Source: Chondrosia reniformis
Taxonomy: Eukaryota; Porifera; Demospongiae; Chondrillida; Chondrillidae
DNA: 64,000 nucleotides
Assembly: GCA_947172415.1 (NCBI GenBank)
Contig: OX359197.1
Location: forward strand, 1,550,001 to 1,614,000
Direction: 5' to 3'
How positions within the stretch are numbered: the first letter of the stretch is position 1; every line of letters begins with the position of its first letter. Position numbers and translations under genes: made by a program. Of this stretch, positions 1 to 8,577 are shown piece after piece. The notes beneath the pieces were generated by a model. That model worked only from the letters and a program-made list of their open reading frames with translations, searched no databases and had not been told where the DNA came from.

Positions 1-31
1 AATTATTGTGTATATATATTGTTTTATTTAG

Positions 32-498
32 AGGAAAGTAAACTTTGGAAACTAAAAACTACTATTTCTGCTCTTAAAGTTCATAAAGGTGAAAACATAT
101 GGGATGACGTATTTGAGAATAATCCGCATCTAGCAAACGAACTAGACCACTCAGTCCTAATTACAAGGAAGATTGACTTAACAAAGTTGAGGAACACTTA
201 TGTCCTCACCTTGCTCGTAATCAATACCTCTTGGATAGCACTCATGCTTTCCGCAAAGACTGCCATTCCACTGTCTGCTCTCAGCATCCTTCAACCAGAA
301 GTATCCTTAGTCTATCTAGGAATTTACTTGATCATCATAGTGTTCCAGGAAATTATCCTTGTCATCTTTAAAGTGAAAAAAATCATTCATAGTAAAATAT
401 ACAAAGTTCATATTAGGGACCTTCAGAAACAAAACAAATATACTAATAGGTCACAGGAAAGAGCTCCTAAAAGACCTAATTTGGAAGAAAGTGCATAA
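32..498 (+). CDS. Last exon of a multipass membrane protein, possibly chitin-synthase-like tail (5' part off window)
   Basis: This is an open terminal exon. The acceptor is a T-rich tract ending in AG at 30-31; reading starts with a split Glu codon (EESKLWKL...) and stops at 496-498. It encodes a soluble stretch of about 60 residues, then LRNTYVLTLLVINTSWIALM, a short loop, a second hydrophobic span (SLVYLGIYLIIIVFQEIILVIF) and a basic tail. The order 'acidic/Trp region, D-L-x-x-LRN, TM, QP, TM' recalls the C-terminal two-TM tail of animal chitin synthases, and the related copy at 20550-20958 has SAM-like exons just upstream, with matching splice phases. The family call is from memory and weak; the membrane topology and exon structure are well supported. 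It is the only undamaged copy of the three in the window, so the parent gene to the left may be functional. Confidence 0.5.
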
Positions 499-1445
499 AC
501 ATATCCATTAAAAGTCTAATTTTTTGCCAAGATATTAATTTCATGTATTCATTTGGAATGTAAGCTTACATATGCATGTGCATAATAATATATTTGCTCT
601 GTGTGCATTTCTAATAATACATAATATATATATACAATCCAAAGATATGTGAACTATATAATATTTGAAATTGAACATGTATGTATACAATGTACTTGAG
701 CATCATCGGGTGCATAAAAACAATGACATGCACCCTATATATACATATAGCCTATCATCAGCAACAATACACACGTGAGTACATATATATATAACAATCT
801 AATATTATATTAAACAGCTATATATAATGCAGCTGATGACTATATAAATATATATACAAAATTACTAGCTAGGTCTACAGTTCCCCATGGGCAAAGCAGA
901 ATCATATACAGTAGATATAAATTCAACCTGTTTAAAAATATAACCATGCAGATAAACATTAATATATATTCATATGCATACTTAGCTAGAACAGATATAT
1001 CATTTAGTATATATAGACTGCATGAGTATTAAGTATAAAAATTGAACGTGTTTGTATATATATATATATAATTGAAATACACTGCAAAGTGAGATTGTAT
1101 AACTGTTATACACTCTGTCCCTAGGCTTTTCGTGGGATAACACAAGCTTTAGACGTTCACTGAGCTATTGGTGGGATATTGCATTGTATAACTATAATAA
1201 GAGGCCAATTCCAAAAGTGCCTCTTATTATAGTTATATAACGAAGGTGGAATATAATTTGCCTTGGTTGTCCTAGCAACGTAGTGTATATATAGCTGATA
1301 TTATACTATGAAGGTGCCTATTATTTTCATATGATATGTTATGTGAATTTTAAAGATTGTAAGGAAAAGTAAATACAAAGTTATATATGAGTGCTACTAA
1401 TTTTTAGATCATTGGAGTCACAGTATTTCACATAATATATACAGT
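499..1445. other. Convergent intergenic region, AT-rich
   Basis: This lies between the end of the plus-strand membrane-protein exon and the 3' end of VWA1. It is AT-rich with TA-type microsatellite runs and has no supportable gene. The same sequence recurs almost unchanged at 22602-23556, and with indels at 7326-8577, as part of the duplicated unit. The only distinct structure is the hairpin at 1184-1240. Confidence 0.7.
1184..1240. repeat. Hairpin downstream of VWA1 (MITE-like)
   Basis: Inverted arms of about 22 bases (left begins TTGTATAACTATAATAAGAG) face each other across a short spacer with one mismatch. The same hairpin sits downstream of VWA2 and VWA4 but not the other copies, so it is a marker of that 3'-flank lineage. 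It could be a small foldback element or a transcribed 3' hairpin on the VWA side. Confidence 0.7.
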
Positions 1446-3191
1446 CTACTGCACATACACAGTTGCAAATGCAATGATAGCTATCAATAATGAGAGAGAG
1501 CTAGAGATTCCCAGAGCACCACATTTTGGTGGAGGATTAGCATTAGCATCTGCAGAATCAAATTCTTTACTGCAACAAGAAGAGTCTATAGTTGAACTCT
1601 GCAAGATAAGATTGCTTTTGTCAAAGCATATTTCCGATTGAAAAGAATCTCTTTGTGTGTTACAAATGTTGGGTACAGATCCATGGTTAGGGCAAGTCCA
1701 ACTTGAACTAACGCTGCATTGCGTCACTGCATTACTCTCGCAAACACTGTCTTCACTTCCACTACTCCTCCGAATGGCATCCAGGAAGCACTCTGAAACA
1801 TTTCTTATGATGGGGCAAGTTACCTGACGTGACAGATAGAGAATGGTGTTCTGCCAGTTAGTTTCATCTGCATTGCGAAGGTCAGTTGTCAGAATATCCA
1901 CCGATACAACTCCATAGAGTCTAGGAGGGTCAACATTAGTGTCGTAAAGGGCTCTGGAAACAGTAGTCACTTCACCAAGACCAAATGCATCAATGTATGG
2001 CTCAACCCAGACCGGCTGAAGATTGTCAGACACTTGACGTACAGTGGCAAAGTAATTATAATAATTACTCATAGCATCTCGAAGGTTTCCATTGTCATTT
2101 ACATGAATAAAGATACCTTTGTTACCACAAGCAATAGCCTTTGGAATAGCTGCTGGGGCATTAGATCCAAGAGTAAAGGTGAAAATGACTGCCGACTCAG
2201 TGTTCAAATTTGATACTAAATTCTGCAGCTTATCAGCATCAGTTTCTCCAGCAGTTGGCATTCCGTCGGTAAGAAAGAGTAGTGCGGTCTGGCAGCTGGA
2301 AGCCAGTTCTTGACTCTGGCTACGAGTTAGTAAATCGAATGCTTCTCTGAAAGCTGCTTCATAGTTGGTGGGTCCACGTGCAGTTATCCCGTCAATGGCG
2401 GAGTTAACATTTAAAAGATTAGCCGAGCTAGCTGGTACCAGTGTTGTGGTATATAGTGTAGAAGCGGCATCCGAAAATATAACCACTCCGACGTAATCAA
2501 AATTTGTTAGAGTATCGATAACTGTTTTTGCGGCATCCTTTGCTAGTTCCAAACGTCCAAAATCTCTCATAGACCCACTGACATCGATCACAAGTACGAC
2601 ATTTTTGGGACCACTGGTGGCTGCCACGTACCAAGGACGAATACGGGGATCGTACGAGGCGCAAATCTCTTGTGCATCGCCTGGGTAACCTCTGAAGTAA
2701 CCGCTGGGCGTTCCGATATATTGCCATCGCAAAGTTATCGTCTCAAGACTGACGCTTAATTCATTTTTGAAAGCGCCTTCCAGATTTCTAGTCCAATGAT
2801 TGTCTGTTGTTTCATCTTGACCTGTAACGCCGGTGGGATTATTTGAAGGGAGGCGAATCGCAGAGTTGTCAAAGTCTAATCTTCTTGTTGAGCATTCGTG
2901 CGTGCACTGTCCTCGGAATGTGGTTATTACTGGTTTTCCGAACTGGGTAGTAGCCCTTCCACCTTCCAAGCGGTTTTGACAAGCGGCCTGACTACAGGGA
3001 ACTCCATTCACAGAGCCACTACAGCGATCTGCGTAGTCGGCCGCGGCAGCATCGGCTAATCTATTAACGATGTCAACGTTTGAATCGATGAGCGTCAGAA
3101 CGTCATCGTTTGGAGTTCCTTGTCCGGAGGAATAAGAAATTAGCCCCACAGTAATCTCGAGAAAAATAAAGAGCAAAACTTTAAATTTCAT
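1446..3191 (-). CDS. VWA1: secreted GPI-type VWA/Cache protein (alpha2delta-like)
   Basis: Single-exon gene, 581 aa from the Met of MKFKVLLFIFLE. An in-frame Met lies 21 codons upstream, but that leader is not conserved between copies. Layout: signal peptide 1-23; Cys-rich VWA_N-like region ~25-190 with the alpha2delta/CACHD1-type motifs WQYIGTPSGYFRGYPG and DPRIRPWYVAA; VWA domain ~197-380 with a complete MIDAS (D203-x-S205-x-S207, T275, D309); Cache-like segment ~385-460 (VWVEPYIDAFG, RLYGVVSVDI); Cys-rich stalk ~475-557; hydrophobic C-terminal tail 562-580, typical of a GPI signal. It is about half the length of a calcium-channel alpha2delta subunit. Expected at the outer cell surface, binding a ligand through a metal ion. 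Cassettes: 'FKNEL' block, LYTTT loop, SKEFD stalk. Channel association is not shown; adhesion or recognition is equally possible. Confidence 0.9.
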   Translation of the reverse strand: MKFKVLLFIFLEITVGLISYSSGQGTPNDDVLTLIDSNVDIVNRLADAAAADYADRCSGSVNGVPCSQAACQNRLEGGRATTQFGKPVITTFRGQCTHECSTRRLDFDNSAIRLPSNNPTGVTGQDETTDNHWTRNLEGAFKNELSVSLETITLRWQYIGTPSGYFRGYPGDAQEICASYDPRIRPWYVAATSGPKNVVLVIDVSGSMRDFGRLELAKDAAKTVIDTLTNFDYVGVVIFSDAASTLYTTTLVPASSANLLNVNSAIDGITARGPTNYEAAFREAFDLLTRSQSQELASSCQTALLFLTDGMPTAGETDADKLQNLVSNLNTESAVIFTFTLGSNAPAAIPKAIACGNKGIFIHVNDNGNLRDAMSNYYNYFATVRQVSDNLQPVWVEPYIDAFGLGEVTTVSRALYDTNVDPPRLYGVVSVDILTTDLRNADETNWQNTILYLSRQVTCPIIRNVSECFLDAIRRSSGSEDSVCESNAVTQCSVSSSWTCPNHGSVPNICNTQRDSFQSEICFDKSNLILQSSTIDSSCCSKEFDSADANANPPPKCGALGISSSLSLLIAIIAFATVYVQ

Positions 3192-5210
3192 GATTATATA
3201 CACTGCATGCAGCTGCAAAGAACAAATCGCCAAAATAGAGCAATATATACGCAATAATACTATTAGTTAGTCTATATATATGTGTGTTTTTAGCTAAAGT
3301 GTATATCACTCGTGCTAAATGCCAATTTCATACCAGTTACCTAGGCAACATTATAATATTACACCTGGTACACTAATTATGATTGCACCACACATATCCA
3401 ACATTCTGTTATTAATCACACATTTCTACTACAACAGGATAGCTAGCCGTAATTACATTATTTATTGAATTGATCGAATATCCATGTACAGTTATAGGTC
3501 AGTGGGAGGATTAGCTAAAGTAGACTGTTCCTTTGTGTAAATCTTAGTGAGTATATCAAGATCACCATGTGAACCTGAGGCCACTATTTATATGAATGTT
3601 GAAGATTACTGACCTTTTATCAATCATCAATGGCCTCTTCATGTCGTAACAGGTGTTGGATACATAGTCCAAATTGATCATGTTATATAGCTAGTATAGC
3701 TAGTATAGCTAGCTATACTAGCTAGCTATACTACAGGTAGATACAATACATACAGTGGTGTATATAGGAAGATGTTTTTGTCAGGGGGCTGTACAACCCG
3801 TGTACAGTATAGTTCTTGTTAACAGAATGTTTCTCCTAGAATCCTCTTTTGGGGATCAAAGAAGCAGGGGCTATAGGAACACAAATCCTAACGTACGTAC
3901 AACAGTACAGTGTAAATGCTAATATACTACATGCTTGTCCAAGAAGGAAAGAGTACATATATAGCAATGTTAGAGTAAAATAAATGGATACCACCACAAA
4001 CACTCCCACCCCTACATTTAGAAAGAGGAAGCAGACACATAAAAAATTCAAATTTCCATACATAGACGTGAAAAATCTAATGTATATACCATTTTCCTAC
4101 ATGCTAAACCTATTCTGTAAAAAAGCCTACAAGGGAACTAAACCCGAAGAGAGCTTTGGATGAAGATACAGGAGTCTTTTCTTTCTTCTTTTCCTTTCTT
4201 TCATCTTCTTTTCCACTGGAGCAGACAGCTGTTTCTGGGAATTCCACCCTTCATCAGTGATCCTTGGAGTCTGTCTTTTTCTTTATCTTAATCTTCTGTT
4301 AATCCTATGTATCCCATGTATATTACTGTGAAGGTTATTATGATTGTGAAAGTTATACCATGCAGGTTGCATACAAGCACAACCTGTATACAAAGAACGC
4401 TAGCATGTACTATAAGGTGAAGAAGAGATGTGGTGACTACTGTAACAAAACTAAACAAAAGTGCATGTGTCTTGATTATCAGCTTGTCCTGATAAAGAGA
4501 ATCACCACTAATTAGTGAATGAAGACTAATTGCTGGCTTGTAGAGGGAAAGCATGAGGTAGGCAATGCTGTGGCAATTGTAGTAGCTCAGTGGCAGATCA
4601 ACTGGTAGTCATAACCTGCAGTCCTGGGTTCAATTCCCAGCACTTGCTTCTCTCGTGTTTTTCCCTATTTATGATGGTGGTTGATTATCACTTCGGTTAT
4701 TCATAAGACTTGGAGAACAGGAAATCTGAAAATTGACATTATCAAATAAGGGATATAATTATATACATATACATACGCATATAGGAACCAAAAAGACCAT
4801 CACTGCAATTAGTACTGTTTCTAATTTCCAAAATTATTATACTACATGTTTTGTTAATTGCTTCTTTTGTGTTTTTACCTCTTCATGATATAGCTGAGAA
4901 CAATAATATGTGGTTTATTATCATGTAGTTTCAATCTATCATTCCATCATAGATTTACCCAGCTCTAAGGTGGCTGATGGTGCCCAGTGACTAATTAGTA
5001 AGATGATTTGAAGTTGAAAACACCAAATGAAACTAATTCAGTGAATGTAATTAATTCTTAGAAACTGAAATTACTTACTGCATATACAACCCACATAGGC
5101 ACATGTATGATTGTTCCATTACTATAATACTCATGTGTAGACATAACGAATAGTTTTATATATATATATTTAGCTCCTCCCTCATTTCAAAGTCATATGA
5201 TCCAAATAAA
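3192..5210. other. Shared 5' flank of VWA1, no gene seen
   Basis: This region runs between the VWA start and the TRIM relic. It repeats with 90% or better apparent similarity upstream of VWA2-VWA6. It holds a palindromic AGCTAGTAT cluster at about 3680-3735 unique to this unit, a block at about 3770-4560 conserved in every unit (pyrimidine-rich TTTCTTTCTTCTTTTCC stretch near 4190), and a tRNA-like repeat at 4573. ORFs here are interrupted differently in each copy, so coding is not supported. The VWA promoter should lie just above 3191. Confidence 0.6.
4573..4647 (+). repeat. tRNA-derived sequence (pseudo-tRNA or SINE head)
   Basis: It carries an A-box-like TAGCTCAGTGG and a B-box-like GGTTCAATTCC at tRNA spacing. 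The acceptor halves GCAATTG and CACTTGC are nearly complementary. There are five instead of two bases between acceptor and D-stem, so it is unlikely to be a working tRNA. The unit-3 homologue at 18983 folds better. Confidence 0.6.
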
Positions 5211-5477
5211 ATGGCTGAACTTCCAGAGGTTCTACCCACTTATACTTCTTCTTTTTCCATCAACTAATCTCAGGTGGATTGTCAGGAGAAGATGCTCCAA
5301 CATGGAGTGTCCTGTGAGATCTGTGAAGAAGTGTTCTCCATCCCTCCCGGTGGTCTTCCAAGCCATCCCTTTGCTCTGAGGAAGACAGTGAGCAGTCAGT
5401 ATCAGAAGGAAAGAGTGGTCTGTCAAGAGGACCACGAAGAGAAGAGGGCAGCCATGAGCTACTGCTCAGACTGTTAG
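5211..5477 (+). pseudogene. Truncated TRIM/B-box gene relic (unit 1)
   Basis: The reading frame starts MAELPEVLPTYTSSFSIN, meets TAA, then continues in frame through SQVDCQEKMLQHG, CEICEE and a B-box-like Cys/His series (VCQEDH...YCSDC). It stops where homology to the long TRIM-like pseudogenes ends. The coiled coil, filamin and NHL parts are gone. The N-terminal 'PTYTSS' stretch is more complete here than in the three long copies, which carry a 10-base deletion. The right edge is fused directly to the 5' stump of a VWA gene. Confidence 0.75.
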
Positions 5478-5640
5478 CCCCACAACAAATTTTTCATAAA
5501 ATTATTACCAACTGTAAACTACATACGTATATATATATAATGTGACTTGAACTCGATGGCATCAAAACATGAAATTCTATATTAGGTAATAACCGTAACA
5601 AAAGAGCATGAAGTAATAATTACAGATGGACCTCTTTCAA
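5478..5640 (-). pseudogene. 5' stump of a deleted VWA gene copy (unit 1)
   Basis: On the minus strand from the ATG at 5497 the sequence gives MKNLLWG then stop, and upstream of it matches the VWA7 promoter region (48257-48420). It is a shortened version of the stump at 19884, where 15 signal-peptide codons survive. The left edge abuts the TRIM relic at the same CAGACTGTTAGC junction as in unit 3. Confidence 0.65.
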
Positions 5641-5889
5641 CAGAACAATGACCTATATTTCTGATTCATTTATATTATGTATTATGATATTTATAAAGAT
5701 AACCATTCAGCACAAATTACACTGATAATATATTTTACCTGAATGATTTAGGGACACAAACACCTGCACTATATAGCTGCAAGTTATAATAAAATAAAAC
5801 TGCTGCACTTTAATGTTAAGAATTCAGAAAGGCATATTGGAAATTAATTTTTGAACAGCCAGTTGTAAAAGGAATGAAGGTATGAATAA
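5640..5889. other. VWA7-type distal promoter sequence, no gene
   Basis: This continues the match to the region upstream of VWA7 (about 48460-48720). The same block also appears, out of place, at 18632-18865. AT-rich, nothing coding. Confidence 0.6.
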
Positions 5890-6360
5890 GTACACTCCCC
5901 AGCACTATTGCAGTACACACCCAAGCACTATTGCAGTACATACCCAAGCACTATTGCAGTCCACACCCAAGCACTATTCCAGTACACACCCAAGCACTAT
6001 TCCAGTACACACCCAAGCACTATTTCAGTACACACCCAAGCACTATTCCAGTACACACCCAAGCACTATTTCAGTACACACCCAAGCACTATTTCAGTAC
6101 ACACCCAAGCACTATTCCAGTACACACCCAAGCACTATTGCAGTACATACACAAGCACTATTGCAGTACACACCCAAGCACTATTGTAGTACACACCCAA
6201 GCACTATTCCAGTACACACCCAAGCACTATTCCAGTACACACCCAAGCACTATTGTAGTACACACCCAAGCACTATTCCAGTACACACCCAAGCACTATT
6301 GTAGTATACACCCAAGCACTATATTGCAGTACACACCCAAGCACTATTCCAGTACACATT
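5890..6360. repeat. 23-bp minisatellite, about 20 units
   Basis: The unit is close to AGTACACACCCAAGCACTAT + TCC, with TTGC/TTCC/TTTC/TTGT variants at one spot. Because 23 is not a multiple of 3, all three plus frames read the same periodic peptide; these ORFs are by-products. About three diverged units remain at the equivalent place in unit 3 (20210-20275), so the array expanded in unit 1 or collapsed in unit 3. Confidence 0.95.
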
Positions 6361-6390
6361 CTTATTGGGCTATATATATTTAGAATACAG

Positions 6391-6510
6391 TAGGAGATTT
6401 TCTTTGAAGGTTTTGCCTGAAAGAGTTTGAGGATTGCCTTAAAAGTGAGGGTTACTTTGCCAAGAGCCCTGTTTCTGACTTGTATATTATCGATGAAATT
6501 GAACTAAAAA
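6391..6510 (+). pseudogene. Relic of SAM-like exon (unit 2)
   Basis: Homologous to the exon at 20818-20958, with the acceptor AATACAG kept. The frame reads GDFL, then TGA in place of CAA, then RFCLKEFEDCLKSEGY...IIDEIELK. Beyond position 6510 the end of the SAM exon and about 780 bases of following intron are missing relative to unit 3. Confidence 0.65.
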
Positions 6511-6902
6511 ATATATATTCTGTGGGGATGTATGTGTGATCAAAGGTAAAATGTTCCTTATATAAATAAAATAAGAAGTGACAGACCTATAATATAAAGT
6601 CAAAAGAGATTGAAGAGCCTAAGGACTGAGTCAGAATGGTCATATATATTCCAGGAATGTTTTACAGTCTCTGTTATGGATTGATTTGATTACCTGGTTG
6701 ACCCTAGATAGTAACGTTTACATTGTATTAATTTTTGTTATTCATATGTCTATATATTATATATAAAACCCTAACTACGTATATATACACATAAGGATTC
6801 TTTATAATAAGCTATGGGGTGGTTACAAAATAGACTAAATGTTTTATATACTCCAAGTTAATTTTATCTATATTAAATTGTTGTGTATATTGTTTTATTC
6901 AG

Positions 6903-7325
6903 AGGAAGTAAACTTTGGAAACTAACAACTACTATTTCTGCTCTTAAAGTTCATAAAGGTGAAAACATATGGGATGACATATTTGAACGAACTAGACCAC
7001 TAAGTCCTAATTACAAGGAAGATTGACAAAGTTAAGGAACACTTATGTCCTCACCTTGCTGGTAATCAACACCTCTTTGATAGCACTCATGCTTTCCGCA
7101 AAGACTGCCATTCCACTGTCTGCTCTTCAACCAGAAGTGTCCTTAGTCTATCTAGGAATTTACTTGATCATCATAGTGTTCAGGAAATTATTCTTGTCAT
7201 CTTTAAAGTGAAAAAAATCATTCATATACAAAGTTCATATTAGGGACCTTCAGAAACAAAATAAACATACTAATCGGTCACAAGAAAGAGCTCCTAAAAG
7301 ACCTAATTTGGAAGAAAATGCATAA
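6903..7325 (+). pseudogene. Broken last exon of membrane protein (unit 2)
   Basis: Second copy of the exon at 32-498. It has a one-base loss in the GGAAAGTAA stretch at the start, a deletion in the 'FENNPHLA' region, and smaller losses between and after the two TM spans. The two-TM stretch still reads from 7023, but no frame covers the exon. Confidence 0.75.
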
Positions 7326-7573
7326 ACATATCCATTAAAAGTCTAAATTTTTTGGCCAAGATACTAATTAATGTCATGTATTCATTTGTACTGTAAGCTT
7401 ACATTTAGATTAGTATATATATACGTACATAAACTCTATGCATGTGCATAATAATACATTATTATACAGTATTTGCTCTGTGTGTGTAAATTTCTTATAT
7501 ATAATACATAATATGCAATCCAAAGATATGTGAACAGTATAATATTTGAAATTGAACATGTATGTATACAATA

Positions 7574-7798
7574 TACCGTATATTCAATTTGGGAATTGAA
7601 TGCGTGTGTCAAAAGAATGTGAATTATGAGCTTTTACTGTATGCGCAATCTTTTGACACGTATTGATTTGACACCTCAGTAATTTCGTATACACATCCTG
7701 TACACCTAAGCTTTATCTCGCATTCTTTTAACCACAATGATACTTTAACCCGTAATTCGCAATCTTTTACTCTCGCATTCATATCCTGATATACGGTA
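7574..7798. mobile_element. MITE-like insertion specific to unit 2
   Basis: Inverted ends start TACCGTATAT and the reverse complement closes at 7798. Inside are several subterminal motifs of the CGCATTCTTTT / CGCAATCTTTT type. Units 1 and 4 read straight across this point (GTATACAATGTACTTGAG), so it is a clean insertion. It has no coding capacity, and the superfamily is not recognised. Confidence 0.65.
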
Positions 7799-8307
7799 CT
7801 TGAGTATCATCGGGTGCATAAAAACAATGACATGCACCCTAACAATACACACTTGAATTATACACATGTACATGCATAGGACTATCGGACTATATAACAA
7901 TCTATTATAATGTATGTAGTACATGTACATGCATTGTTATATATGTACATACATATACATATATAACAATCTATATACAGCTATCGTATATACATATATA
8001 TAATGCAGCTGATGAAGACCTCCTATATATATACAAAACTATGGTATTGGCAAAGCAGACAAATAATAAAAATATAATTATGCAGATTAACATTAATATT
8101 CATATGTATACCTAGCTAGAACAGCTATATCATTTAGTATAGACTGCATGAGTATTAAACATATAAAATTACTGTATATACAGTGTTTGTACTTGATATA
8201 CAACTGCAAAGTGAGATTGTATAACTGTTATACAATCTGTCCCTATATGCTTCTCGTGGGATAACGCAAGCTTTAGGTGTTTACTGAGCTATCGGCGGGA
8301 TATTGCA

Positions 8308-8358
8308 TTGTATAACTATAATAAGAGGCCAAAGTGCTTCTTATTATAGTTATACAAC
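8308..8358. repeat. Hairpin downstream of VWA2
   Basis: Same foldback as at 1184-1240 with a shorter loop. Arms TATAACTATAATAAGA and its complement are retained. Confidence 0.65.
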
Positions 8359-8577
8359 TGTTGTGGAATATAATTTGCCTTGGTTGCCCAAGCAACGGAG
8401 TGTATATATATATAGCTCATATTATACTAGTCTATGAAGGTGACTACATATGTAGTATCATATTATATATGTTATGTGAATTTTAAAGATTGTATTAGGA
8501 AAAGTAAATGTAAAAGTTATATATGAGTGCTACTAATTTTTAGATCATTGGAGTCACAGTGTTTCACATAATACAGT

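Larger units (their letters stand above)
7326..8577. other. Intergenic 3' flank of VWA2
   Basis: Homologous to 499-1445, apart from the MITE insertion at 7574-7798. Microsatellite-rich, no gene supported. Confidence 0.6.

Noticed and set aside
2119-2313. 64-codon plus-strand frame (MLPQAIAFG...) repeated opposite every VWA gene
   Set aside because: Antisense shadow; its conservation follows from the VWA coding strand. The same holds for the 76-codon minus frame (MAIYRNA...) and the 120-codon plus frame (MPVSFICIAK...).
5890-6360. CRISPR-like appearance of short direct repeats
   Set aside because: Units are contiguous with no unique spacers, and the DNA is eukaryotic.
5882-6383. Three overlapping plus-strand frames with a periodic 'STHPSTIPVHTQALFQYTPKHY'-type peptide
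   Set aside because: A 23-bp repeat gives the same peptide in all frames; no start context, no other coding support.
8003-8030. CTGATGAAGACCTCC in the VWA2 3' flank as another hammerhead core
   Set aside because: No GAAA follows at stem distance and no inverted arms are present; unit 1 has only CTGATGACTATA here.
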